Positions 56,154-63,214 of a stretch of DNA of 64,000 nucleotides are shown piece by piece. The stretch is from NCBI RefSeq assembly GCF_965139335.1, contig NZ_CBCSEL010000001.1; one strand, given 5' to 3'. The translations under genes and the position numbers were made by a program. The first letter of the stretch is position 1; each line of letters begins with the position of its first letter. Source of the DNA: Catellicoccus marimammalium (GTDB taxonomy: Bacteria > Bacillota > Bacilli > Lactobacillales > Catellicoccaceae). The notes under the pieces are model-generated. The model worked only from the letters and a program-made list of their open reading frames with translations. It made no database searches and was not told the origin of the DNA.

Positions 56154-56936
56154 ATGCATCAAGATTATAAAGCAGTCGCTTTTTTTGATTTAGATGGTAC
56201 GTTATTAAACGACCAATCTACTTTAGATCAAGAAGTGATTGAAACGATTCAAGAATTAAAAGAAAATCAAGTTCTACCTATTATTTGTACTGGACGTACA
56301 AACTGCGAAATTACAGAAATCCAAAAAGAAGCAAAAATCGATAGTGCGATTACTTTAAATGGACAACGCATTGAAATTGAAGGAGAAGTGATTTATCAAC
56401 ATCATTTTCCAAAAGAAGAAGTACAACGTTTTGTTGCTTTTGCCAAAGAGCATCAAGATGAGGTAGGATTTTATACCGCTGATGAAATTTATCTTTCTGG
56501 TGTCAATCAAGCCGTAGAAGATTGTTTTGAAATTTTACATTCACCAATGCCAGAAGTGAATGCCAACTTCCCAGAAGAAAAAGAAATTTCTATGATGTTA
56601 ATCTTCCGTGATGAAGATCCTGTGGATGATGAGTATCGAAATACTTTCCCAGAATTTGAATTTTATCGTAATGGATTAAAAGCGATGGATATTGTTGCTC
56701 GTGGACAATCTAAAGGAACTGCCATTCAAATCGTCAAAAAAGCATTAGACTTACGCGATATTCCAACTTTTGGTTTTGGTGATGGAACGAATGACTTTTC
56801 AATGTTTGCCCAAGTAGATTATCCTGTTGCGATGGGAAATGCTGTAGAAGCATTAAAAGAACAAGCAATTTACATTACAAAGAAAAATACAGAAGGTGGC
56901 ATTCGTCACGCACTAAAACATTTTCATTTAATTTAA
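56154..56936 (+). CDS. Cof-type HAD phosphatase
   Basis: 260 residues from MHQDYKAVAFFDLDG, after gggagga. HAD motif I FFDLDGTLLND, motif II ICTGR, and motif IV GFGDGTNDFSMF. The C2-type cap places it with the Cof/YkrA sugar-phosphate phosphatases; substrate unknown. A longer in-frame start at 56055 runs through the promoter and is rejected. Confidence 0.9.
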   Translation: MHQDYKAVAFFDLDGTLLNDQSTLDQEVIETIQELKENQVLPIICTGRTNCEITEIQKEAKIDSAITLNGQRIEIEGEVIYQHHFPKEEVQRFVAFAKEHQDEVGFYTADEIYLSGVNQAVEDCFEILHSPMPEVNANFPEEKEISMMLIFRDEDPVDDEYRNTFPEFEFYRNGLKAMDIVARGQSKGTAIQIVKKALDLRDIPTFGFGDGTNDFSMFAQVDYPVAMGNAVEALKEQAIYITKKNTEGGIRHALKHFHLI

Positions 56937-56960
56937 GAGTAGGTTTCCTACTCTTTTTTG
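56935..56960 (+). terminator. Terminator after the HAD gene
   Basis: agagtagg-ttt-cctactct followed by T5, overlapping the stop codon region. Confidence 0.85.
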
Positions 56961-56976
56961 TTGAGAAAGGATACCG

Positions 56977-57321
56977 ATGGAAAAAGAATATTCAATTACT
57001 GAAATTAGTCAAAAAACACATCTCCCTACTTCTACCCTTCGTTATTATGAACAAGAAGGACTTCTTCCCCCCATTAAAAGAAATCAATATCAACGTCGTC
57101 AATACACTACGACAGATTTAGAGCGCATTCGTCTCATTCAATGTTTTAAACAACTAGGAATGTCTACGAAAAAAATCAAAGCGTATATTCAAGAACACGA
57201 AGGAAAATTATGCGATGTGGAAGGGATTTTACAAGAACATTTACAATTTTTATACCAACAAAAAGAAGAAATGGAACGACACATTCACTTTATTGAAAAA
57301 GAATTAGAAAAAAGAAAGTAA
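56977..57321 (+). CDS. MerR family transcriptional regulator
   Basis: 114 residues. N-terminal MerR helix-turn-helix (YSITEISQKTHLPTSTLRYY), a wing, then a dimerisation coiled coil. There is no Cys-rich effector domain; one Cys (KLCDVEG, about residue 77) could act as a sensor but this is inference. Immediately upstream of the nitroreductase, whose promoter carries a matching palindrome. Confidence 0.92.
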   Translation: MEKEYSITEISQKTHLPTSTLRYYEQEGLLPPIKRNQYQRRQYTTTDLERIRLIQCFKQLGMSTKKIKAYIQEHEGKLCDVEGILQEHLQFLYQQKEEMERHIHFIEKELEKRK

Positions 57322-57326
57322 TCCTC

Positions 57327-57357
57327 TTTACTTCAAGTGTACTTGAAGTACTATACT
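57327..57357 (+). promoter_or_regulatory. MerR-type promoter/operator of the nitroreductase gene
   Basis: TTTACT (57327-57332), a 19-bp spacer, then TATACT (57352-57357). The spacer is filled by the inverted repeat tacttcaagt-gt-acttgaagta (57329-57350). The over-long spacer with a palindrome inside is characteristic of MerR-activated promoters. Confidence 0.85.
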
Positions 57358-57379
57358 TGAAAAAAAGGAGGAATCATCG

Positions 57380-58126
57380 ATGAACGAAACGATTCAATTA
57401 CTACAAAACCGTCGCTCAACGCGTGTATTTAATGAACAACCTATCGAAAAAGAAGTGTTAGATGAAATTTTAAAAGCAGCACAACAAGCTCCTAATTCTA
57501 TTAATGCCCAACAAACCTCATTGATTGTGATTCAAGATAAAGAAACTTTACAAAAAATTGAAGAAGTTTGTGGAGGATTTGCTAAAGTCGCTCATGCGCA
57601 AGCTTTTATTGTTATCGCAATGGATTTCCATAAAACAGAAGTTGCGATTCAAGCACAAGGAGAAGAACAAGAAATTCATAATCATTTAGAAGGATTATTG
57701 GTAGGTGCTGTGGATGCAGGAATTATGTCAGAAGCAATTTCTGTTGCGGCAGAAAGCTTTGGTATTGGAAGTACAATTATTGGTGCCATCCGCAATCAAC
57801 CACAATTTATGATTGATCTATGTCAATTACCTATGCACACTTATCCTTTAATTGGAGTTATGTTAGGATATCCAGAAGGAGAATTAGGCAATCCAAAAAT
57901 TCGTTTACCAAAAGAAACATTTATTCATCAAGAAACTTACCAAAGTGAAGGAATGCTAGAAGCAATCCAAACTTATGATGCTCAGCTAGATGAATATAAT
58001 GAAGCTCGTAACTTATCTCATCTACCAAATTATTCACAACAAGTTACCGCTTTATATTCACAAAAAAATAAACGTCAAAACGCAGTACGTTCGACGTTAG
58101 AAGGACAAGGATTCTCTTTCCACTAA
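57380..58126 (+). CDS. NADPH-dependent nitroreductase / flavin oxidoreductase
   Basis: 248 residues. NfsA/FRP-like fold: N-terminal RRSTRVFNEQPI, then QAPNSINAQQTS, GIMSEAISVAAESFGIG and PLIGVMLGYPEG. Probably reduces quinones, nitro compounds or flavin with NADPH. Under the MerR-type promoter, so likely induced by electrophiles or oxidants sensed by the upstream regulator. Ribosome binding site aaaggagg. Confidence 0.9.
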   Translation: MNETIQLLQNRRSTRVFNEQPIEKEVLDEILKAAQQAPNSINAQQTSLIVIQDKETLQKIEEVCGGFAKVAHAQAFIVIAMDFHKTEVAIQAQGEEQEIHNHLEGLLVGAVDAGIMSEAISVAAESFGIGSTIIGAIRNQPQFMIDLCQLPMHTYPLIGVMLGYPEGELGNPKIRLPKETFIHQETYQSEGMLEAIQTYDAQLDEYNEARNLSHLPNYSQQVTALYSQKNKRQNAVRSTLEGQGFSFH

Positions 58127-58130
58127 TATA

Positions 58131-58186
58131 TGCCTTGAATTTTCTCAAACGACAAAAAAGTCAAAGAAAGTTCAAGGCTTTTTTAT
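58131..58186. terminator. Terminator after the nitroreductase
   Basis: gccttgaa / ttcaaggc stem with a long loop and T6; probably shared with the convergent gene. Confidence 0.75.
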
Positions 58187-58506
58187 TTTTGATTTTCTTC
58201 TTCTTCTTTTGGCTCTTTTGTCACAAATTTAGAATATAGATAATAGAAGAGTTCTCCAAATAAAATAAGTAAAATATTGAAAATATATGCATGGGTACCT
58301 ATATAGTCAATCCAATGAATATTTGTAAATAAATTAGATGGAAGAATAATCGCATTAAAAATGAACAATAATTTCAAAACAAAGGCTTGGGCGCGAAGAT
58401 GCTTTCCTTTGTTAATAAATTGAATTCCCATTAGTTCAATTTCATCATCATCGAGATCTTTTAATTTTTCAACCTTTTTCTTTACATTCAATTTCTCTTT
58501 TAGCAT
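58183..58506 (-). CDS. Small two-helix membrane protein
   Basis: 107 residues. Charged helical N-terminus, two membrane helices (about 43-58 and 70-92), and an acidic tail. I recognise no family. Start at 58506 has only a weak gagag upstream. Confidence 0.55.
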   Translation of the reverse strand: MLKEKLNVKKKVEKLKDLDDDEIELMGIQFINKGKHLRAQAFVLKLLFIFNAIILPSNLFTNIHWIDYIGTHAYIFNILLILFGELFYYLYSKFVTKEPKEEEENQK

Positions 58507-58660
58507 TTTATACTCTCGCTTTCTTTTTCATTCATCTATCATTATACGCTGTTTTTTTTTTATCTTTTTTCTACTCTCGGTCTTTATCTTTTTACAACTT
58601 TCAAAATAAAGAAGTACAATAAAATAAAAAGCTTAGAAGCAAACTTAAAGGATGGATTGT

Positions 58661-58867
58661 ATGGACAAAAAAATTTTTGAATTGAGTGGGAAATACGGGT
58701 TTTATTTACCAATTATACTGATTCTTATCTTAGGCGTGGTGAATCTTTTTCTTCATCACCCACTTGTTACATTTATTAGAAACGGACTAGGATGGGTTTT
58801 ACTTTGGAATGTAGGATCTTATTGTATTTTTTGGGTCATTGAAAAATTCAAGCAAAAAAAGGACTGA
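58661..58867 (+). CDS. Small membrane protein
   Basis: 68 residues from the second ATG (MDKKIFELSG), which has aaaggatgg at good distance; the ATG at 58652 is closer to no site. Two hydrophobic segments and a basic tail (KFKQKKD). Unknown function. Confidence 0.55.
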   Translation: MDKKIFELSGKYGFYLPIILILILGVVNLFLHHPLVTFIRNGLGWVLLWNVGSYCIFWVIEKFKQKKD

Positions 58868-58882
58868 GTACAGTCCTTTTTC
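58856..58882. terminator. Bidirectional terminator
   Basis: aaaaaggactg-agta-cagtccttttt; overlaps the end of the small membrane gene and serves the convergent gene. Confidence 0.85.
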
Positions 58883-58884
58883 TT

Positions 58885-59214
58885 TTACATCATTCCTCCT
58901 TGATCAATTCGTATGAAATACGCTCCTATGTTTTTAAATTTTTCCATCAACTCTTCAATGGGCTCTGGAAAATGATAATATTCATCATGGACATAATCAA
59001 AATGACGACTAGAAAAATCTACTAATTCTCCCCAAATTTGATAGNCAACATATTCAGGATTTTTNCCTTTTTCTAAATTTCGTATCCCTTTAATAAAAAT
59101 CTTTTCNACTTCTNGATCCAATGGTTGAACCTTTTGATGTACTCTTTTTATTTCTGAAATGATTATTTGTTTATCTTCTTNTCTCTTCTTTCTNTTTTTC
59201 TTGAAGAAATCCAT
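58885..59214 (-). CDS. Small helical protein, possible bacteriocin immunity family, copy 1
   Basis: 109 residues with six ambiguous residues from N bases. Basic N-terminus KKRKKE-like, then helices with HQKVQPLD, KIFIKGIRNLEKGKNPEY, and a C-terminus YFIRIDQGGMM. Close paralogue of the 59611-59943 protein. Size and helical pattern (a Leu-rich segment, Glu-Lys-Gly-Lys turn, final amphipathic helix) resemble EntA-type immunity proteins; the assignment is tentative. Ribosome binding site aaaggag. Confidence 0.5.
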   Translation of the reverse strand: MDFFKKXRKKRXEDKQIIISEIKRVHQKVQPLDXEXEKIFIKGIRNLEKXKNPEYVXYQIWGELVDFSSRHFDYVHDEYYHFPEPIEELMEKFKNIGAYFIRIDQGGMM

Positions 59215-59298
59215 CTTTTATCTCCTTTCATTTTCTTTCTTACTTTTTTTCTTTTCCTTTATAATAAAGATAAAGTAAAAGGTAAAAGAGNGGTAAAA

Positions 59299-59538
59299 AT
59301 GTTTATTTTAGGGATGATTATTACTGCGATTATTATCATCGCTGTAGTGGTTTATGAATTTTTTAGTCAATCGATTGTTGATGTGGGACTTGATTTTTGT
59401 ATCGCTGTGTTTTCTTTTTTCAAAAATTGGTTCAAATATGACCTACCTGCTGCGAAAAAAGCATTTCATCAACAGTTTTCTAAACAATTAGATCTTTCTT
59501 TNCCTTTACGAATGAAAAAAAGAAATAAGAAAAAATAA
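59299..59538 (+). CDS. Small single-helix membrane protein
   Basis: 79 residues from MFILGMIITAIIII, with agagnggtaa just upstream. N-terminal membrane helix (about 2-20), then a hydrophobic middle and a basic end (KKRNKKK). Lies between the two paralogous helical genes on the opposite strand. Contains one ambiguous codon. Unknown function. Confidence 0.5.
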   Translation: MFILGMIITAIIIIAVVVYEFFSQSIVDVGLDFCIAVFSFFKNWFKYDLPAAKKAFHQQFSKQLDLSXPLRMKKRNKKK

Positions 59539-59610
59539 ATGGATTTTGATATGCGTCAAAAACATTTATCATTCTTATTTTAGGCGTAGACTTAGAGATA
59601 TTGTCTATTT

Positions 59611-59943
59611 TTACATCATTCCTCCACGTTCAATTCGTATAAAATACGCTCCTATTTCTGCAAACTTCTCCATCAACTCTTCAATANGCTCTGGAAAATG
59701 ATAATATTCATTATTTGTGTCATCATAACGAGTGGATGCTACATGAAGTAGCTCTCGTTCTATTTGATAAGCAATGTATTCAGGATTTTTCCCTTTTTCT
59801 AAATTTCTTATTCCTTTAATAAAAATTTTTTCTACTTCTGGATCCAATGGTTGAACTTTTTGATGTACTTTTTTTATTTCTGAAATGATTGTTTGTTTAT
59901 CTTCTTCTTTTTTCCTCTTCTTATTTTTGAAATATCTAATCAT
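59611..59943 (-). CDS. Small helical protein, possible bacteriocin immunity family, copy 2
   Basis: 110 residues, strongly similar over its whole length to the 58885-59214 protein, including HQKVQPLDPEVEKIF and the C-terminus YFIRIERGGMM. The middle (after EYIAYQIE) differs most. One ambiguous codon. Ribosome binding site aaggagt. Same tentative immunity assignment. Confidence 0.55.
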   Translation of the reverse strand: MIRYFKNKKRKKEEDKQTIISEIKKVHQKVQPLDPEVEKIFIKGIRNLEKGKNPEYIAYQIERELLHVASTRYDDTNNEYYHFPEXIEELMEKFAEIGAYFIRIERGGMM

Positions 59944-60067
59944 TATTTATTACTCCTTATGTTATAGCCCTACATATCCCTCTATTTTAGTCTACTATAT
60001 TCCTATTTTTTTTACTGACCAGCAACCTTTTATTATTTTTTCTTATCTTTATCAAAATGAACAAAAT

Positions 60068-60110
60068 AAAGAAGGTCCCACTATTTTAGTTGGAACCTCC
60101 TTCTCTTTTA
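60068..60110 (-). terminator. Possible terminator of the 97-residue gene
   Basis: gaaggtccca / tggaacctccttc imperfect stem; the T run on the minus strand is weak. Confidence 0.45.
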
Positions 60111-60129
60111 TAACTATCAATTATCGATT

Positions 60130-60420
60130 TTATCCCCAAAAAGGACCTAGTGCTATATCTTCCATCATCAAATATTGTTTTCTAATTTCTTGTACTAATG
60201 TATTTAATTTCCCAACATTTTTAGGAATATTTTTCAAATGAGCCAATACATAATGGTTACAAGGAAGCGCAATTTTAGCACAAATAATTTTATAATTTTC
60301 TCCCTTTTGAATCTTTTGATATGCTTCTAATAACATTTTTGCAAAATCATTATCTGTATCTTTTACTTCTTCATATGCAGCATGCAATAATGTTACTACT
60401 TCATCTTTTTTATTACTCAT
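60130..60420 (-). CDS. Small helical protein, diverged relative of the paralogue pair
   Basis: 96 residues from MSNKKDEVVTLLH; ATG 60420 has gaggatggg at suitable distance, whereas the ATG at 60432 lies inside that site. Helix pattern with KMLLEAYQKIQKGENYK parallels the IRNLEKGKNPEY segment of the pair. C-terminus is DIALGPFWG. Tentatively the same immunity-like group; the family is not confirmed. Confidence 0.5.
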   Translation of the reverse strand: MSNKKDEVVTLLHAAYEEVKDTDNDFAKMLLEAYQKIQKGENYKIICAKIALPCNHYVLAHLKNIPKNVGKLNTLVQEIRKQYLMMEDIALGPFWG

Positions 60421-60432
60421 TTTTAATCCCAT

Positions 60433-60575
60433 CCTCTGTACCCTTACATGTATTTTAAACTGCTTTTTTAAAAATTTTTTTCTATCTATGAAAATAAAAG
60501 CACCAAGAAAAATCTCCAGTGCTTTTTTAGTTTATATAAAATCATTATTATCAACTAACATTTTCAATATCCATA
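60433..60575. other. Intergenic with a hairpin terminator
   Basis: aaaagcac / gtgctttttt hairpin (60496-60528) in a terminator-like context on the plus strand. No gene ends at it, so it may close an unseen short transcript. Confidence 0.35.
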
Positions 60576-60584
60576 TGATATACT
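60576..60584 (+). promoter_or_regulatory. Extended -10 promoter of the toxin RNA
   Basis: TGATATACT, an extended -10 without a clear -35. The expected start is near 60590, about 60 bases before the leader ORF. Confidence 0.45.
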
Positions 60585-60649
60585 TTTAAAAGTAAACTAA
60601 ATAAACAACAATTCCTAGTTCTCAAATAACAGGAAAAGGAGTGATGCGT

Positions 60650-60688
60650 ATGAGTTTATACGTATATAAATCTTTTTTCGAGTCTTGA
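60650..60688 (+). CDS. 12-residue leader peptide in frame with the toxin ORF
   Basis: MSLYVYKSFFES, with a very good ribosome binding site (aaaaggagtgatg). Its stop TGA lies in direct repeat DRa and 18 bases before the toxin ATG, in the same frame. Possibly a translation-coupling leader as in hok/mok-like arrangements; this is inference. Confidence 0.45.
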   Translation: MSLYVYKSFFES

Positions 60689-60691
60689 GAA
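60681..60691 (+). repeat. Direct repeat DRa of the type I locus
   Basis: agtcttgagaa, identical to 60879-60889 (DRb). DRa overlaps the toxin ribosome binding region. Its complement lies in the antisense RNA through DRb, as DRa/DRb do in the pAD1 par system. Confidence 0.7.
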
Positions 60692-60706
60692 AGGAAAAGT
60701 GTTCTG

Positions 60707-60817
60707 ATGGATTGGCTTTGCGAGCTAATTCTAATAACTGCCGAACATCCATTCGCTAGTGGATTCGTGATTATTTCACTTATCGTACTAGCAATGATTA
60801 TCAAAAGTGGTAATTAA
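60707..60817 (+). CDS. 36-residue hydrophobic peptide, probable type I toxin
   Basis: MDWLCELILITAEHPFASGF plus a hydrophobic helix ending IIKSGN. One membrane helix of about 20 residues. Ribosome binding site gaaaggaaaag. Length, membrane helix, a Pro in the middle and the convergent antisense RNA fit the Fst/TxpA-type toxin group, but the sequence is not a clear Fst. Confidence 0.6.
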   Translation: MDWLCELILITAEHPFASGFVIISLIVLAMIIKSGN

Positions 60818-60833
60818 TGTCTTTTAGGACATA

Positions 60834-60960
60834 AAAAAAGAGCACTTAATGTTGTTGCGAAGACGTTAGTGCTCGAGAAGTCTTGAGAACTAGTGTTTGT
60901 TACTAGTTTACTATGCCAGGTGTTGGTAGCACCTGGTTTTTTTATTGCTTTTACACTTAT
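60834..60960 (-). ncRNA. Candidate antisense antitoxin RNA (RNA II-like)
   Basis: On the minus strand a transcript starting near 60955 would end at the hairpin gagcact / agtgctc (60840-60874) followed by T7. It contains the complement of DRb and so can pair with DRa at the toxin start site, and it overlaps the toxin mRNA 3' end. Its promoter is not clear (possible -10 at 60961-60956). Confidence 0.45.
60916..60943 (+). terminator. Toxin mRNA terminator
   Basis: ccaggtg-ttggtag-cacctgg followed by T7. Confidence 0.85.
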
Positions 60961-60993
60961 ATGTTACCATACACATTTCAAAAAGCAAGGACG

Positions 60994-61033
60994 AGCTATC
61001 TCTGTTCTTTGGAACAAAGTATTACAGATAGCT
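60994..61033. repeat. Inverted repeat between the type I locus and the HsdS gene
   Basis: agctatct (60994-61001) / agatagct (61026-61033) with a nested ctttg / caaag. No T run, so not a simple terminator. Role unknown. Confidence 0.55.
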
Positions 61034-61062
61034 AAGCTACAACCAATAAATATTTGATAATT

Positions 61063-61095
61063 TTATCCCCAAAAAGAACTTAATTCTATAGCTCT
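61063..61095 (-). pseudogene. Remnant of an immunity-like gene 3' end
   Basis: On the minus strand AIELSSFWG-stop is readable, matching the end DIALGPFWG-stop of the 60130-60420 gene. The DNA tattttatccccaaaaag-like context is shared too. No upstream coding part remains. Confidence 0.5.
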
Positions 61096-61113
61096 CGTCC
61101 TTTATCTTTACTT

Positions 61114-62337
61114 TTAGACAAACATTTGTTGCAATAAGCCTTTTTTCTCTTGTTTTAATAAATGTAATTTTTCTTGTTCCTTTTCAATTCGTTGATCTAA
61201 CAGACTTAAAAAGTTCGCAATTTTTTCTTGTTCTGGTAAAGAAGGAAGTTGGATTTTAATTTTTGATAATCCTTTTTGATTAATACCTTTCGCTGTTGTT
61301 CCTGTACTTCTTTTTTGAATTTGATTTTCAAAAGTAAAATCATTCATACATTGAAAAATAAATTTAGGATTACAGTTTTCATTTGTTCTTAAAGCAATAA
61401 CACGCTGACTTAAAATATATTTTTTATTATCTGGAATTAAAGCTGTATTTCCTAAAGGAGCTTCTGTTGTAAATAAAATATCATCTTGTTTTAAATCTCC
61501 CTTCTTCATCCATGCACTATAAAGGTCTTCAGACCCCATATGTACATCTGCATTCCAATCAATATATCCTTTCTTTACATTTAATGCAGATAATGCTTTA
61601 ATATTTCCATTTCCCCAATCTAATCCTAATTTCTTAGGAGTTTTCCCTCGATAATCTATGATTAATGAAAAAGAATCTAGGAATTTCTTCTCTTCCCAGT
61701 CTGGATAGTTATTTCCTTCTTCATCTTTAAAGCGTAGCTCTTGATTGAATATCTGTTGCATATATCCCTTTTTCTCTTCTTCCAATAAAGCTACTTTTCG
61801 TTCTTGTTTCTCAATTCGTTGATCTAGCAAAGAGAAAAATTTTCCTATTTTTTCTTGTTCTGGTAGAGATGGACAAAACGTACTTATATTAAGAATTTCT
61901 GATTTTGTAATTCCTTTGATGGATGTTCCTTGTAGATAAAAAGATTGCTTATACATCAATTTAGATATTTCATAAAACCAATATTGAGGATTTCCATATA
62001 CATTTACAAAGGATAAAAAATCTTGACTCGTACTATATTCATGATTTAATAACGCAACTTTTCCAACTCCAACTCTTGTAACTACAGCAATTGATGAACT
62101 AGGAATCAATTTAGCTGCACTATTTTTTAATGCCTTATCAGATATATGCTTCTCAACATTTACTTTTCCACTGTTTTTATCAATATCAGAACTTTGAATC
62201 CAAGCAATATCTCCATTCCAATATTCTGGTACTTTTGTATTAGGTGTTCCACCACCAATAAAATTTTCTGCAATCTCCCCTAATTTCTTCTCTTCCCAGT
62301 CGTCGGTAAATTCTTTAAAACGTAACTTTGGTTTCAT
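61114..62337 (-). CDS. hsdS: Orphan type I restriction specificity subunit HsdS
   Basis: 407 residues. Two target-recognition domains (about 1-150 and 200-360), each followed by a conserved spacer helix with LPEQEKI and LLDQRIEK. Such subunits set the DNA site of a type I enzyme. No hsdM or hsdR lies in the window, so it is either an orphan or an extra specificity subunit that serves an enzyme elsewhere. Ribosome binding site aggaga. Confidence 0.92.
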   Translation of the reverse strand: MKPKLRFKEFTDDWEEKKLGEIAENFIGGGTPNTKVPEYWNGDIAWIQSSDIDKNSGKVNVEKHISDKALKNSAAKLIPSSSIAVVTRVGVGKVALLNHEYSTSQDFLSFVNVYGNPQYWFYEISKLMYKQSFYLQGTSIKGITKSEILNISTFCPSLPEQEKIGKFFSLLDQRIEKQERKVALLEEEKKGYMQQIFNQELRFKDEEGNNYPDWEEKKFLDSFSLIIDYRGKTPKKLGLDWGNGNIKALSALNVKKGYIDWNADVHMGSEDLYSAWMKKGDLKQDDILFTTEAPLGNTALIPDNKKYILSQRVIALRTNENCNPKFIFQCMNDFTFENQIQKRSTGTTAKGINQKGLSKIKIQLPSLPEQEKIANFLSLLDQRIEKEQEKLHLLKQEKKGLLQQMFV

Positions 62338-62395
62338 TCTTGTTCTCCTATGTATTCTTCTTACTTATCATAACGAAAATATAAATCATTTAAAA

Positions 62396-62426
62396 GAAAA
62401 AAACGCCACTCGCAAAGAGTGACGTC
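62396..62426 (-). terminator. Terminator of the TauE-type gene
   Basis: acgccactc-gcaaa-gagtgacgt stem with T7 on the minus strand. Confidence 0.88.
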
Positions 62427-62430
62427 TAAA

Positions 62431-63162
62431 TTAAAAGAATAATTGGATTAAATTATAAGTACCTGCGACCATCATCATTAAATAGGCTAAGCGGCGGACC
62501 ATAGACATAGAAATTTTATGTAAAATCTTCATTCCTACAAGAGTTCCCACTAAGCAAGAAACAATCGTGAAACAAGCAGGTAAAACAAGGGAACTAGTAA
62601 AGTTTCCATGTAAAATATTATTCACGAGCGTACTGCTACAAGTTAAAAAGAAATACACTTGTAATGTAGATTGATAAGTTAATGAATCATCCACAATCGC
62701 ATCAAAATAAGCAACCATTGGTGGTCCACCAATCGTAAACATTCCACTCATAAATCCACTAAGCGAACCTGCAACAAGTCCAATCCAAGGATTATCCCCT
62801 TTTAATTTTACTTTTGGTGCAAGGAAAATCATGTATAACGCAAGCACCCAAAGGAAAATTCCTAAAATTAAGTGTAACGTGCGGTCACTTAGGCCTAACA
62901 TGAAATTCACACTAATACTGCTACAAATGATTGAACCAATCGCTGGTAAAATTAATAATTTCCACGAAATATGTTTCCAAAGTCGTACCATCACGACAAC
63001 TTGTAAAAACATACAAGTAAGTAAAATCAATGGTACAGCCTGTTTATAAGGCATAACCATAGGTAAAATCGCTGTACAAACAATACCAAAACCAAAGCCA
63101 CTCGTACTTTGGACAATGGCCGCAATAAATACAACGATGACCATCAAAAGAATACTGCCCAT
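62431..63162 (-). CDS. Sulfite exporter TauE/SafE family permease (TSUP)
   Basis: 243 residues, seven to eight membrane helices. N-terminal STSGFGFGI and the internal GFMSGMFTIGGPPMV are the duplicated TSUP motifs. Transports small organic anions or sulfur compounds in known members; substrate unknown here. Ribosome binding site gaggaag. Confidence 0.9.
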   Translation of the reverse strand: MGSILLMVIVVFIAAIVQSTSGFGFGIVCTAILPMVMPYKQAVPLILLTCMFLQVVVMVRLWKHISWKLLILPAIGSIICSSISVNFMLGLSDRTLHLILGIFLWVLALYMIFLAPKVKLKGDNPWIGLVAGSLSGFMSGMFTIGGPPMVAYFDAIVDDSLTYQSTLQVYFFLTCSSTLVNNILHGNFTSSLVLPACFTIVSCLVGTLVGMKILHKISMSMVRRLAYLMMMVAGTYNLIQLFF

Positions 63163-63182
63163 ATTCTTCCTCCTTTCTCAAT

Positions 63183-63211
63183 AAAAAAGGAAGACCAAAG
63201 TCCTCCTTTTA
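63183..63211 (-). terminator. pheT terminator
   Basis: aaaagga / tcctttt hairpin after the pheT stop, followed by T6 on the minus strand. Confidence 0.75.
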
Positions 63212-63214
63212 TCA

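Larger units (their letters stand above)
60590..60943 (+). ncRNA. Type I toxin mRNA (RNA I-like)
   Basis: Inferred transcript carrying the leader ORF, the 36-residue toxin ORF and a long structured 3' UTR. It ends at ccaggtg-ttggtag-cacctgg plus T7 (60916-60943). The 3' part is fully complementary to the convergent RNA. Confidence 0.5.

Noticed and set aside
60622..60804. 60-codon minus-strand ORF across the type I locus
   Set aside because: No ribosome binding site and it lies opposite the better supported toxin ORF.
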